This document shows, piece after piece, positions 51,780-62,622 of a DNA stretch of 64,000 bases; position 1 is the stretch's first letter; the number at the start of each line of letters is the position of its first letter. The notes under the pieces were generated by a model. That model made no database searches, was not told where the DNA came from, and worked only from the letters and a program-made list of their open reading frames with translations. The stretch is taken from NCBI RefSeq assembly GCF_032586155.1, contig NZ_JAWHTC010000003.1, positions 372,001 to 436,000 on the forward strand, read 5' to 3'. The position numbers and the translations under genes were made by a program. The DNA is from JAWHTC01 sp032586155. GTDB lineage: Bacteria; Pseudomonadota; Alphaproteobacteria; Rhodobacterales; Rhodobacteraceae.

Positions 51780-53383
51780 CAGACATTTGGCAACAACTCG
51801 ATGACATCCATGCGGCCACGTCCTCGCGCAGGATCGTCTCACTGTTTGATGATCCCGCACGGTTTGACCGATTCTCTGCCACGACCGACGATCTGCTCTT
51901 GGATTTCTCCAAGACCAACATCGACGACGATGTGCTCTCGCTTTTGATTTCTTTGGCCATGGACGCAGGGCTACAGGAAAAACGTGCTGCCATGTTTCGC
52001 GGAGACAAGATCAACAGCACCGAAAACCGGGCCGTGCTGCACAGCGCGCTCAGGTCGCGCGAGACCGCGTCGCTTGTTGTGGATGGCGTTGACGTGCGCC
52101 CTGCCATTGCCGACACGCTCACCCGGATGGAAATCTTTGCCGACGCCGTGCGTTCGGGCGAAATCACTGCGCATAATGGCGGGCGGTTTACGGATGTTGT
52201 CAACATCGGCATTGGCGGGTCCGATCTTGGCCCGGTCATGGCGACGCTGGCGCTGGCCCCGTATCATGACGGGCCGCGCTGCCATTTCATCTCCAATGTC
52301 GACGGCGCCCATGCAAGCGACATTTTCAAGCGGCTCGACCCGCAAACAACGCTTGTTATCGTGGCGTCGAAAACCTTTACCACCATCGAGACCATGACCA
52401 ACGCCGACACGGTGCTCAGCTGGCTTCGGGCGGGCATCGGCCCCGATGTCGGGCCGCATCTGGCCGCGGTTTCTACCGCGCATGATCTGACCGCCAAGAT
52501 GGGCATCTCACCCGATCGGGTGTTTGGCTTTGCCGACTGGGTCGGCGGACGGTATTCGCTTTGGGGGCCCGTGGGCTTACCCATCATGCTGGCTGTTGGG
52601 CCTGAGCATTTCCGTGCACTTCTGGCAGGCGGATACGCGATGGACCGCCATTTCCAGACCGCCGAACCGCGACAGAACCTCCCGGTTTTGATGGCGCTGA
52701 TCGGCATTTGGCACCGCAACATCTGCAACTATGCCACCCGCGCTGTCCTGCCTTACGATCAACGCCTGTCGCGCCTGCCCGCCTATCTGCAACAGCTCGA
52801 CATGGAGAGCAACGGCAAGGGTGTCGCGCTCGATGGAAGCCGCCTGTCCCGCAGGTCTGGTCCCGTCGTCTGGGGTGAGCCCGGAACCAATGGGCAACAT
52901 GCTTTCTTTCAACTCATGCACCAGGGCACTGATGTTATTCCGGCCGAGTTTCTGATTGCGGCACAAAGCCACGAACCTAATTTGCAAAAGCACCATGAGC
53001 TTCTCAAGGCCAACTGCCTGGCGCAGTCCGAGGCGCTGATGCTGGGCCGTGCCCATGATCAGGCAATGGAAATTGCCGCGAAACTCGGCCTGTCCGGCGA
53101 TGAGCAGATACGCCAGGCTGCACATCGCACCTTCCCGGGCAACCGTCCGTCGATCACGCTGGCTTACCCGAAGCTGACACCCTTTGTGCTGGGCCAGATC
53201 ATCGCGCTCTATGAACACCGGGTTTTTGTCGAAGGGGTGATCTGGGGGCTCAACTCGTTTGACCAATGGGGGGTCGAACTTGGCAAAGAACTGTCCAACA
53301 CTCTCTTGCCCATGGTTCAGGGGGCTTCTTCCGATGCGAAAGACGCCTCGACTCGGGGGCTTTTGCTGAAACTCACTACCTGA
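51776..53383 (+). CDS. pgi: Glucose-6-phosphate isomerase
   Basis: Converts fructose 6-phosphate to glucose 6-phosphate, so that fructose from polyols can enter Zwf and the ED route. The start is a TTG that overlaps the eda stop (TTGA), giving 535 residues. Family blocks are NIGIGGSDLGPVMATLAL, WVGGRYSLWGPVGLPIML and the C-terminal EHRVFVEGVIWGLNSFDQWGVELGK. It is the last gene of the sugar operon. Confidence 0.95.
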   Translation: MTDIWQQLDDIHAATSSRRIVSLFDDPARFDRFSATTDDLLLDFSKTNIDDDVLSLLISLAMDAGLQEKRAAMFRGDKINSTENRAVLHSALRSRETASLVVDGVDVRPAIADTLTRMEIFADAVRSGEITAHNGGRFTDVVNIGIGGSDLGPVMATLALAPYHDGPRCHFISNVDGAHASDIFKRLDPQTTLVIVASKTFTTIETMTNADTVLSWLRAGIGPDVGPHLAAVSTAHDLTAKMGISPDRVFGFADWVGGRYSLWGPVGLPIMLAVGPEHFRALLAGGYAMDRHFQTAEPRQNLPVLMALIGIWHRNICNYATRAVLPYDQRLSRLPAYLQQLDMESNGKGVALDGSRLSRRSGPVVWGEPGTNGQHAFFQLMHQGTDVIPAEFLIAAQSHEPNLQKHHELLKANCLAQSEALMLGRAHDQAMEIAAKLGLSGDEQIRQAAHRTFPGNRPSITLAYPKLTPFVLGQIIALYEHRVFVEGVIWGLNSFDQWGVELGKELSNTLLPMVQGASSDAKDASTRGLLLKLTT

Positions 53384-53416
53384 CTAAATCTTTTGAAGCA
53401 CACATCAGGCCGCGCT

Positions 53417-53475
53417 GTCGCAGCGACCTGATTTTCAACACCCCAAGTCCCGTCGCAAAAGGCTTTCATTGCGAC
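53417..53475. repeat. Clustered GTCGC palindromes after pgi
   Basis: GTCGC-A-GCGAC at 53417-53427 and, 24 bases on, GTCGCAA (53452-53458) facing TTGCGAC (53469-53475). No T-run follows either. They lie in the 245-base spacer before the LacI-type gene and may be operator half-sites or a weak transcription end. Confidence 0.4.
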
Positions 53476-53557
53476 ACAGCGTCTATCTGCGACCACTTGG
53501 GTTGTGCGCATCTCCCCCCACAGTTGCTCGCAATTTTGCCCTTCTCGGCATCCACTC

Positions 53558-53587
53558 TTGATCTTTTCGCAAAAATTTTCATATTTT
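53558..53587 (+). promoter_or_regulatory. Candidate promoter of the LacI-type regulator gene
   Basis: TTGATC (53558-53563), an 18-base spacer and TATTTT (53582-53587) in a locally very AT-rich stretch. The transcript would start near 53594, inside the palindrome described next. Confidence 0.45.
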
Positions 53588-53594
53588 AATAAAG

Positions 53595-53608
53595 TTTACA
53601 CGCGTAAT
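53595..53608. promoter_or_regulatory. Candidate LacI-family operator (autoregulation)
   Basis: TTTACACGCGTAAT, symmetric around CG in five of seven pairs, at the predicted transcription start. It is about 20 bases before the ATG, so binding by the encoded repressor would limit its own synthesis. Confidence 0.5.
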
Positions 53609-53628
53609 ATTTGTGAAAAAAGGGCAAG

Positions 53629-54660
53629 ATGGTTCAGAAGAAAATCCGTAACATGGAAGAATTTGCCGCGGTCAGCGGCATTTCGCGACCAACGCTTTCG
53701 AAATACTTCAATGACCCTGACAGCGTCCGCCGATCCACGCGCCACAAGATCGAGCTTGCCCTGAAGCAATACGACTATCGGCCCAATGTTTTTGCAGTAA
53801 ACCAGAACCGACGCAAAACCAAGAATATCGGCGTTGTTGTCCCCAACCTTGCCGACCCGTTCTTTTCGGAAATCGGTCGCGAGGTTGAACTTGCCTGCAT
53901 TTCGGCAGGCTACAGCCCCATTTTGCTCAGTTCACATGGTAACCCTTCGCAGGAACGCAACAATCTTGAATCGCTCAGGTCCCTCAAACCGGCGGGTGTT
54001 CTTCTGGCTCCCTTCGGACGGGTTTCTGACCATGCCGAAATCGAGAGCTTTAACAAGGACGTTCCGGTGGTGCTGTTTGACGCAAATATCGAAGGAATCT
54101 GTGAAGCTTTTGTAGGAACCGATAATTTCCAAAGCGTGGATCTCATCGTTGAATACCTGTGTCGTAGTGGTGAACCGCCGTGTTTTTTCGAAATGAAGTC
54201 GCCGACCAACCCGAATGCCAACAAGCGTCGCCAGGCATATCTTGAGAGCATGGAACGCCATGGACATACGCCGCATATCTTCCAGGCCGAGGGCAGTGAG
54301 TGGAACTTTGAGGAAATTGGCAGCGCCGAGGGCGGACGTTTTCTGTCTGAGAACGCCTTCAAGACCAACACTGTGCTGTGCAGCAATGATCGGCTTGCAA
54401 TCGGCATGTTGTCGGCCGCCTTTCGCCAGGGCAGGCGGGTCGGGCACGGCGAAGGCTGTGATCTGCGCATCGCCGGGCACGACGACCACCCGTTTTCCCG
54501 CTTCACTTGTCCGTCACTGACCACAATCGCACAGGATTACGCGGCGATCGCGAATCGCGCTGTCAGCACGCTTTTTCGAATTCTGGACGCCGATGAACGC
54601 CTCAAACAGCGCGAAGAAACCCAATTTGACGGCAAGCTTGTTATGAGAGACTCCGCATAA
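53629..54660 (+). CDS. LacI-family transcriptional regulator
   Basis: A 343-residue repressor. The N-terminal helix-turn-helix and hinge run from about 8 to 60 (MEEFAAVSGISRPTLSKYFNDPDSVRRSTRHKIELAL, YDYRPN). The rest is a periplasmic-binding-protein-like sensor domain with VVPNLADPFFSEIGREVE and LCSNDRLAIGML. The polyol transporter and dehydrogenase genes follow directly, so sorbitol or mannitol, or a product, is the likely inducer. Palindromes with a CGCG core occur before both this gene and smoE. Confidence 0.9.
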   Translation: MVQKKIRNMEEFAAVSGISRPTLSKYFNDPDSVRRSTRHKIELALKQYDYRPNVFAVNQNRRKTKNIGVVVPNLADPFFSEIGREVELACISAGYSPILLSSHGNPSQERNNLESLRSLKPAGVLLAPFGRVSDHAEIESFNKDVPVVLFDANIEGICEAFVGTDNFQSVDLIVEYLCRSGEPPCFFEMKSPTNPNANKRRQAYLESMERHGHTPHIFQAEGSEWNFEEIGSAEGGRFLSENAFKTNTVLCSNDRLAIGMLSAAFRQGRRVGHGEGCDLRIAGHDDHPFSRFTCPSLTTIAQDYAAIANRAVSTLFRILDADERLKQREETQFDGKLVMRDSA

Positions 54661-54692
54661 CTTATTGGAAATAAATGGTTCTTGTGTAATTT

Positions 54693-54706
54693 TTGACGCG
54701 CGTTAA
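54693..54706. promoter_or_regulatory. Candidate LacI-family operator before smoE
   Basis: TTGACGCGCGTTAA, symmetric in six of seven pairs, with the same central CGCG core as the site at 53595. Its first six bases could also serve as a -35. A small palindrome GTCACC-TC-GGTGAC follows at 54724-54737, in the leader. Confidence 0.5.
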
Positions 54707-54773
54707 GTTTTAATTGACTACGCGTCACCTCGGTGACTATGCTCTTTGCATCATCCCGATAAGGAGGAACTGG

Positions 54774-56075
54774 ATGTCTCTCAAGAATTCACTTTACGCG
54801 GCAACTGCTATGTCGCTCTTCGCCGCCGGGGGCACCCTGGCCGAAACGCTAACAATCGCCACCGTAAACAACGGCGACATGATCCGTATGCAAGGTCTGA
54901 CCGATGACTTCACCGCCAAGACCGGCCACGAAGTCGAATGGGTCACGCTGGAAGAAAACGTTCTGCGCCAGCGTGTCACCACCGACATCGCCGCCAAGGG
55001 CGGGTCGTTCGATATTATGACCATCGGCATGTACGAAACCCCGATCTGGGCCAAAAACGGCTGGCTGGTCGCCATGGACGATCTTTCGGCTGCGTATGAC
55101 GCCGACGATATCCTGCCTGCGATGCGCGGTGGCCTCAGCCATGATGGCACAATGTACGCCGCCCCGTTCTATGGCGAAAGCTCGATGATCATGTACCGCA
55201 CCGACCTGATGGAAAAGGCAGGGCTGTCGATGCCCGACGCCCCCACTTGGGACTTCGTGGCTGATGCGGCGCGCAAGATGACCGACAAAGATGGCGAAAT
55301 CTACGGTATCTGCCTGCGCGGCAAGGCCGGTTGGGGCGAGAACATGGCGTTCCTGACCGCCACCTCGAACGCCTTCGGCGCCCGTTGGTTCGACGAGAAC
55401 TGGAAAGCCCAGTTCGATCAGCCCGCGTGGAAAGAAACCCTGACGTTTTACATCAACCTGATGAACGACGCGGGCCCTCCCGGTGCCTCGAACAACGGTT
55501 TCAACGAAAACCTGTCGCTGTTCCAGCAGGGTAAATGCGGCATGTGGATCGACGCCACTGTGGCGGCGTCCTTCGTGACCAACCCCAAGGACTCGACCGT
55601 GGCCGACAAGGTCGGTTTTGCCCTGGCACCAAACACTGGCAAGGGTAAGAACTCGAATTGGCTCTGGGCCTGGGCGCTTGGCATCCCTGCCGGTACTCAG
55701 AAAGAAGCTGCAGCCAAGCAGTTCATCGAATGGGCGACGTCGAAAGACTACATCGAGCTGGTTGCCTCGAAAGAAGGTTGGGCCAATGTGCCTCCGGGTG
55801 CACGTATCTCTCTCTACGAGAACGACAACTACAAGGACGTTCCCTTCGCCAAGATGACGTTGGAATCGATCCTGTCGGCTGACCCGAACAATCCGACTGT
55901 TGATCCGGTGCCCTACGTTGGTGTCCAGTTCGCGGCCATCCCCGAATTTGCCGGAATCGCCAGCCAGGTTGGTCAGGAATTCTCGGCTGCCCTCGCAGGC
56001 CAACAATCGGTTGATGAAGCGCTGGCCAAAGCCCAGGCTCTGACCACCGACGAAATGGAAGCTGCCGGCTACTAA
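54774..56075 (+). CDS. smoE: Sorbitol/mannitol ABC transporter substrate-binding protein
   Basis: Periplasmic receptor of the Smo-type polyol transporter. The start at 54774 has AAGGAGGAACTGG upstream and gives 433 residues with signal peptide MSLKNSLYAATAMSLFAAGGTLA. It is a type-1 extracellular solute-binding protein (HEVEWVTLEENVLRQRVTTDIAAKGGSFDIMTIGMYE; GKCGMWIDATVAASFV). The neighbouring sorbitol and mannitol dehydrogenases fix the likely substrates. Confidence 0.92.
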   Translation: MSLKNSLYAATAMSLFAAGGTLAETLTIATVNNGDMIRMQGLTDDFTAKTGHEVEWVTLEENVLRQRVTTDIAAKGGSFDIMTIGMYETPIWAKNGWLVAMDDLSAAYDADDILPAMRGGLSHDGTMYAAPFYGESSMIMYRTDLMEKAGLSMPDAPTWDFVADAARKMTDKDGEIYGICLRGKAGWGENMAFLTATSNAFGARWFDENWKAQFDQPAWKETLTFYINLMNDAGPPGASNNGFNENLSLFQQGKCGMWIDATVAASFVTNPKDSTVADKVGFALAPNTGKGKNSNWLWAWALGIPAGTQKEAAAKQFIEWATSKDYIELVASKEGWANVPPGARISLYENDNYKDVPFAKMTLESILSADPNNPTVDPVPYVGVQFAAIPEFAGIASQVGQEFSAALAGQQSVDEALAKAQALTTDEMEAAGY

Positions 56076-56095
56076 GCCCTGCATCTTTGCAAAAA

Positions 56096-56125
56096 CCGGG
56101 GGGCGACGCTCCCTTCGCCCCCCGG
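56096..56125 (+). promoter_or_regulatory. Stabilising hairpin between smoE and smoF
   Basis: CCGGGGGGCGA and TCGCCCCCCGG pair perfectly over eleven bases around CGCTCCCT. No T-run follows. It probably protects the 3' end of smoE mRNA from nucleases so that the receptor is made in excess, as for bztA. Confidence 0.7.
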
Positions 56126-56199
56126 TATGATTACTTTCGCGACATCGGAAACACGCTTCAGACAGCCCATAGCGGGCAGTCAACAGAGGAGGTGCCACA

Positions 56200-57066
56200 A
56201 TGGCTACCCAACATTCCCGATCAGCGGCGCGTATCATGATGGCCCCAGCGGTCATCCTGCTCCTGGGATGGATGCTCGTTCCCCTGATCATGACGCTTAC
56301 CTTTTCATTCAAGAAATACCTGCCCCTGCGTGGTGGCGATCTTGGATGGGTTGGTTTTGACAACTACGTTCGCTTTGTAACCTCTAGTTCTTTTTGGCCA
56401 TCGGTCATCGCGACCTTGACCGTCGTCGGTGGTGTTCTACTCATCACGGTGGTTTTCGGCGTACTTCTGGCCATCCTGCTCAACCAGCCAATGTGGGGCC
56501 AAGGCGTTGTCCGCATTCTTGTCATCGCCCCGTTCTTCGTGATGCCGACCGTATCGGCGCTGGTTTGGAAGAACATGTTCATGGACCCGGTGAACGGATT
56601 GTTTGCCCATCTATGGAAGTTCTTTGGAGCCCAGCCCATTGAATGGCTGACCCAGGCGTCGCTGCCGTCGATCGTGATGATCGTCAGCTGGCAATGGCTG
56701 CCCTTTGCCACGCTGATCCTGCTGACTGCGATCCAGTCGCTGGACAGTGAACAGCTGGAAGCCGCCGAAATGGACGGCGCTCCGCCGCTCAAACGCTTCG
56801 GCTACATCACCCTGCCGCACCTTGGTCGCGCCATCACCGTTGTGGTGCTGATCCAGACGATCTTTCTTCTGGCGATCTTCGCCGAGATCTTCGTGACCAC
56901 CCAAGGTTCGTTTGGCACCAAGACCCTGACCTATCTGATCTACCAGCGTGTGCTGGAAAGCCAGAATGTCGGCCTCGGGTCTGCCGGTGGTGTCTATGCA
57001 ATTATTCTCGCCAACATCGTTGCCATCTTCCTGATGCGCGCGGTCGGCAAGAACCTGGACGCGTGA
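56200..57066 (+). CDS. smoF: Polyol ABC transporter permease
   Basis: One of two membrane subunits of the Smo importer, 288 residues with six helices. The EAA loop that docks on the ATPase is EAAEMDGAPPLKRFGYITLPHL. The start at 56200 has AGAGGAGGTGCCACA before it. The next permease gene follows after ten bases. Confidence 0.93.
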   Translation: MATQHSRSAARIMMAPAVILLLGWMLVPLIMTLTFSFKKYLPLRGGDLGWVGFDNYVRFVTSSSFWPSVIATLTVVGGVLLITVVFGVLLAILLNQPMWGQGVVRILVIAPFFVMPTVSALVWKNMFMDPVNGLFAHLWKFFGAQPIEWLTQASLPSIVMIVSWQWLPFATLILLTAIQSLDSEQLEAAEMDGAPPLKRFGYITLPHLGRAITVVVLIQTIFLLAIFAEIFVTTQGSFGTKTLTYLIYQRVLESQNVGLGSAGGVYAIILANIVAIFLMRAVGKNLDA

Positions 57067-57076
57067 GGAGGACATC

Positions 57077-57907
57077 ATGGCACGCGCAGTCACACAACAA
57101 CGCAAGATCATCAATACCACCGCCGCATGGGTCGTTGGTCTGCTGATCTTCTTTCCGATCCTCTGGACTATCTTGACCAGCTTCAAGACCGAGGCCACGG
57201 CCATTGCCGATCCACCGGTTTTCCTGGCCTTCGACTGGACGCTGGATAACTATGCCACCGTTCTGGAACGGTCGAACTATGCCCGGTTCCTGTGGAATTC
57301 GATCATCATCGCGGGCGGCTCGACCCTTCTGGGCATCATCATTGCGGTGCCTGCTGCATGGTCGATGGCTTTCGTTCCCTCGAAACGGACCAAAGACATC
57401 CTCTTGTGGATGCTGTCGACCAAGATGCTTCCGGCGGTTGGTGTTCTCTATCCGATCTACCTGATCTTCATCAAAATGGGGATCCTGGATACGCGCACCG
57501 GGCTGGTCATCGTTCTGATGCTGATGAACCTGCCGATCATTGTCTGGATGCTCTACACCTACTTCCGCGAAATACCCGGTGAAATCCTGGAAGCGGCGCG
57601 GATGGACGGGGCATCGCTGAAGGAAGAAATCCTTTATGTGCTCACGCCAATGGCGATACCAGGCATCGCGTCGACATTGCTCCTGAACTTCATCCTTGCC
57701 TGGAACGAAGCCTTCTGGACGCTCAACCTGACCGCGGCCAAAGCGGCCCCGCTCACGGCCTTCATTGCCAGCTATTCCAGCCCCGAAGGCCTCTTCTACG
57801 CCAAACTCAGTGCAGCCTCCACCATGGCGATTGCACCGATCCTCATTCTCGGCTGGTTCAGCCAGAAACAACTCGTAAGCGGCCTGACCTTCGGCGCCGT
57901 CAAATAA
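57077..57907 (+). CDS. smoG: Polyol ABC transporter permease
   Basis: Second permease of the Smo importer, 276 residues with six helices. The EAA loop is EAARMDGASLKEEILYVLTPM. The C-terminal end, LGWFSQKQLVSGLTFGAVK, is the typical MalG-like finish. GAGGAGGACATC precedes the ATG. Confidence 0.93.
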   Translation: MARAVTQQRKIINTTAAWVVGLLIFFPILWTILTSFKTEATAIADPPVFLAFDWTLDNYATVLERSNYARFLWNSIIIAGGSTLLGIIIAVPAAWSMAFVPSKRTKDILLWMLSTKMLPAVGVLYPIYLIFIKMGILDTRTGLVIVLMLMNLPIIVWMLYTYFREIPGEILEAARMDGASLKEEILYVLTPMAIPGIASTLLLNFILAWNEAFWTLNLTAAKAAPLTAFIASYSSPEGLFYAKLSAASTMAIAPILILGWFSQKQLVSGLTFGAVK

Positions 57908-57922
57908 GGAAGGAACAGACCA

Positions 57923-58926
<1,004 letters not shown>

Positions 58927-58927
<1 letters not shown>

Positions 58928-59697
58928 TGCGTCTGGCTGGAAAAACAGCCCTAATCACTGGCTCCGCCCGAGGGATCGGGCGGGCCTTTGCCGCGGCCTA
59001 CGTCAAAGAAGGTGCGCGGGTGGCGATTGCCGACATCAATATCGACGGCGCGCGGTCCACCGCGGCCGAGCTTGGAGATGCCGCGATCGCCATCGAACTG
59101 GATGTGACCCAACAGGCCAGCATCGACCGCGCAGTGGGTGACACCGTCGCGCAGCTGGGCCAGATCGACATACTGATCAACAACGCCGCGCTCTTTACCG
59201 CGGCCCCTGTCGTTGAGATCGACCGCGATGACTATGGTCGCGTTTTCGACATCAACGTCGCTGGAACTCTCTTTACGATGCAGGCGGTCGCCCGCCACAT
59301 GATCGACGCCGGTGTCCACGGCAAGATCATCAATATGGCGAGCCAGGCCGGCAGGCGCGGCGAGCCGTTGGTGGCGGTCTACTGCGCGACCAAGGCAGCC
59401 GTCATCAGCCTGACCCAATCGGCCGGGCTGAACCTGATCCAGCATGGCATCAACGTCAACGCGATCTCACCCGGCGTGGTCGATGGTGAACACTGGGACG
59501 GCGTCGATGCCTTCTTTGCCAAATACGAAGGCAAAGCCCCGGGACAGAAGAAGAAGGAAGTTGGCCTTGCCGTTCCTTACGGCCGCATGGGTGTGGCCGA
59601 AGATCTGACGGGCATGGCGGTTTTCCTTGCAAGCAACGAAAGCGACTACGTCGTCGCGCAAACTTACAACGTGGATGGTGGACAATGGATGAGCTGA
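58927..59697 (+). CDS. smoS: Sorbitol (L-iditol) 2-dehydrogenase, SDR family
   Basis: Oxidises sorbitol to fructose with NAD. It is a 256-residue short-chain dehydrogenase with the nucleotide loop TGSARGIG (11-18), NNAA, the catalytic S139 (NMASQAG), Y152 and K156 (YCATK). The C terminus QTYNVDGGQWMS is family-typical. The ATG overlaps the smoK stop by one base and the gene overlaps mtlK by 13 bases. Confidence 0.92.
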
Positions 59698-61196
59698 TCA
59701 AACTTTCCAATGCAACGCTCGATCAACTGAGCATTGAGCATCCGCGCTATGACCGATCTGCGCTGACCCCCGGGATCGTCCACATCGGCGTCGGCAATTT
59801 CCACCGCGCCCACCAGGCCTGGTATCTGCATCGTCTGATGCAGGCGGGTCAGGCCCATGACTGGGCGATCATCGGCGCGGGTGTGCGCCCCTATGATGCC
59901 GCGATGCGCGAAAGGCTGTTGGCGCAGGATTGCCTGACCACCTTGATTGAGCTGGATCCGGTCGACACCACCGCCGAAGTTGTCGGATCGATGATCGATT
60001 ACCTGCCGATCGAAGACGGCAACCTTGCGCTGATCAAGACCATGGCCGATCCGGCGATCCGCATCGTCGCCATGACCGTCACGGAAAGTGGTTATTATGT
60101 CGATCCGGTCACCAAGGGGTTTGATGCGGACCACGCGGATATTCAACACGACGCCGCCAATCCCAGCATGCCCCGCACCGCCTTTGGCGCCATGGTCGCC
60201 GCCTTGCGATTGCGCCGCGAGGCGGGTCTTGGCCCGTTCACGGGTCTCAGCTGCGACAACCTGCAAGGTAACGGCGCCATCCTGCGCCAGACCGTGGTTT
60301 CGCTGGCCCGCCTGTCCGATCCGTCGCTTGCGGACTGGATCGACGCGCAGGCGAGTTTTCCCAATTCGATGGTCGATTGCATTGCACCTGCCACCGGCCC
60401 GAATGAGATTACATTGGCCCACGATTTCGGCATAGACGATGCCGCCCCAGTTACCCACGAGGCCTATCGCCAATGGGTCATTGAAGATGACTTCTGTGCC
60501 GGCCGTCCGAATTGGGATGAGGTTGGTGCCACCTTCTCGGACGACGTCCATTCCTATGAGACAATGAAGATCCGGGTCTTGAACGCCGGGCACCAGGTTC
60601 TGGCCAATGTCGGCGAGGTGCTGGGGATTGAAACCATCGCAGAATGTATGGCTCACCCTCTGATTGCCGCGATGTTTCGCAGGGTTCAGGCCGACGAGGT
60701 CACCCAGACGGTGCATCCGGTGCCTGGCATAACGCCCCTGGCCTATCTCGACCTGATCGAAAAGCGGTTTTCCAACCCACGGATCATCGACACCACCCGC
60801 CGCGTGGCCTTCGACGGATCGGCCCGACACACGGGCTTTGTGTTGCCCATCTTGTGCGATCAATTGGTGGCTGGCCGCTCGGTTAGCGGTCTTGCTCTGG
60901 TCGAAGCGCTTTGGGCCCGGATGTGTGAGGGCAGCCGGGAAGATGGCACACAGATTGAACCCAACGACCCTATCTGGGATGAATTGGCGGTGGTTGCCAA
61001 GGCGGCTCGAACCCGTCCGCAGGCGTGGCTCGAGCAAGGCCGGATTTATGGCGACCTGTCGGGGAACCAAACCTTTGCCGAGTCCTTCGACGAGTGGCTA
61101 CGGTTGATTTGGGCAGAAGGTTGCGAAGCCACGCTCAACAAGTACATAGCCAGCGTTCAGACCACGATCACGCCACTCCAGGCCCGCAGCCAATAG
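59685..61196 (+). CDS. mtlK: Mannitol 2-dehydrogenase
   Basis: Oxidises mannitol to fructose with NAD. It is a 503-residue long-chain polyol dehydrogenase. The N-terminal Rossmann part has IVHIGVGNFHRAHQAWYLHRL, and the catalytic signature is MKIRVLNAGHQVLANVGEVLG, with the Lys-Asn-His set. It overlaps smoS by 13 bases, so translation is coupled. It is the last gene of the polyol operon; no clear terminator is seen in the 279 bases that follow. Confidence 0.94.
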   Translation: MDELIKLSNATLDQLSIEHPRYDRSALTPGIVHIGVGNFHRAHQAWYLHRLMQAGQAHDWAIIGAGVRPYDAAMRERLLAQDCLTTLIELDPVDTTAEVVGSMIDYLPIEDGNLALIKTMADPAIRIVAMTVTESGYYVDPVTKGFDADHADIQHDAANPSMPRTAFGAMVAALRLRREAGLGPFTGLSCDNLQGNGAILRQTVVSLARLSDPSLADWIDAQASFPNSMVDCIAPATGPNEITLAHDFGIDDAAPVTHEAYRQWVIEDDFCAGRPNWDEVGATFSDDVHSYETMKIRVLNAGHQVLANVGEVLGIETIAECMAHPLIAAMFRRVQADEVTQTVHPVPGITPLAYLDLIEKRFSNPRIIDTTRRVAFDGSARHTGFVLPILCDQLVAGRSVSGLALVEALWARMCEGSREDGTQIEPNDPIWDELAVVAKAARTRPQAWLEQGRIYGDLSGNQTFAESFDEWLRLIWAEGCEATLNKYIASVQTTITPLQARSQ

Positions 61197-61475
61197 AGAA
61201 GCGCCATCATCCGGCACCATTAGCGTTCTCATTTGAGGCAGCGTTGGATCGCTTGTCTGCCGGTCTTCTCGACGTGCCATATCTGACCCTTAAGACTCAA
61301 CAATTGTGTCAGAGGTGGATGACCGCTTTCCAAACGTGATGGACGCGAAGCATCACGCAGCAATCACGCCCGTCCTTTATTTCCCTATCAAAATAGGCAG
61401 AAAAACCCGGTTTGCCTCCTGGGTGTGTATGCCGCGCCTGGCGGCTTTGTCCGCAGAGCTGACACCTCTTGCGTA

Positions 61476-62525
61476 TCAATCAATCGGCGCGTGCAGCCGG
61501 GTTTGATCGGTGATGATCCCGCCGCGATTGCCGATGTCCAGGGAGCCGTAGCGCTCGGAAAAAACCGGGGGCAGGGGGCGGTCGTCCGGCATCGACAGCC
61601 ACAGCCGGAACAGGTGCCTGCGCTGCGCGGGGTCGGGCCAGTCGGTAAAACCGGTACGGTCATGCAACTGGCTGTGGTTATAGACGAACTGCATGTCCCC
61701 GGGTTCCAGCCGCATCTGGATATTCATCCCGGGATCATCACACAGCACGTCGAACATATCGAGCGCCGCGCGCTGGCGGTCATCCAGCTTTGGCGCGCCG
61801 TCGAAACGCTGTGCGCTCTCGATATATTGCCGTTGATAGAACACGCTCAGACGGCCCTCGTACCAGCTCAGCACCGGGATGGTCATCCACTCTTCCATCC
61901 CCTCGGGTACCTCGCCGCGCCGGTCGGTGGCAATAGGCGCGAAAAGCGCCGCCGCCAGGTCGGGGGCCTCATCCAGCATCCGGTTGAACACGCTGACCGC
62001 ACTGACAAGCAGCGATTCACCACCTTCTTTTGCATCCCGCAGGCACAACAGCGCGACCACATCGGCACTGTCGGTATGGAAGCTCTGCCGCGCATTGGTC
62101 TGGTATATCCGCGCTTTGGGGTCATCCGGGTCCATGCCGACGTCGCGCACGTGGCCCAGGACATGCCCGGCGGCATTCTGGGACCGGGCGCTGCCCAGAT
62201 GCGCGCCGATACCACAGAATACGGCAGCATTGGTCAACTGGTCGTGTTGTTCCACCGGCCAGCCATGCAGCACTTCAAAGCCGCAGCCGTTGAGTAACCG
62301 GTCGGCCATGCCTTTCAGATGCGCGGAAAATCGGGGCAGGGGGAAATTTTTGGCTGTGATCTCGCCCACATCGCGACCAAGCGACAGGAAATGCGCTGCC
62401 GCCGCTTCCAGCTCGGTGATGGTGTCTGTGTCCAGCGTGACGAACCACTCACGCATGCGTGCGGCCATGTCAGGCCCAAGCCAGGCGCTCGGACCGCTGA
62501 TCGCGGTCATGGGCATATCCATCAT
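61476..62525 (-). CDS. TauD/TfdA-family 2OG-Fe(II) dioxygenase
   Basis: A 349-residue oxygenase of the TauD/TfdA (gamma-butyrobetaine hydroxylase-like) superfamily. The metal triad is H150 and D152 (QSFHTDSADVVALL) and H288 (NHSQLHDRTGF); the 2OG arginine is R307 (RRHLFRLWLS). I take the ATG at 62525 with GAGAGAGGG upstream over a longer frame. The substrate is unknown, and neither the purine genes nor the polyol genes suggest one. Confidence 0.82.
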   Translation of the reverse strand: MMDMPMTAISGPSAWLGPDMAARMREWFVTLDTDTITELEAAAAHFLSLGRDVGEITAKNFPLPRFSAHLKGMADRLLNGCGFEVLHGWPVEQHDQLTNAAVFCGIGAHLGSARSQNAAGHVLGHVRDVGMDPDDPKARIYQTNARQSFHTDSADVVALLCLRDAKEGGESLLVSAVSVFNRMLDEAPDLAAALFAPIATDRRGEVPEGMEEWMTIPVLSWYEGRLSVFYQRQYIESAQRFDGAPKLDDRQRAALDMFDVLCDDPGMNIQMRLEPGDMQFVYNHSQLHDRTGFTDWPDPAQRRHLFRLWLSMPDDRPLPPVFSERYGSLDIGNRGGIITDQTRLHAPID

Positions 62526-62622
62526 GTGCAGTCCCTCTCTCTTGATCAGAGACTGCCACGTGGAATCACGTATCCGAAGCGAAAAGGCACGCATAAATCT
62601 TTGCGAGATTTCGTGGCCCGTC

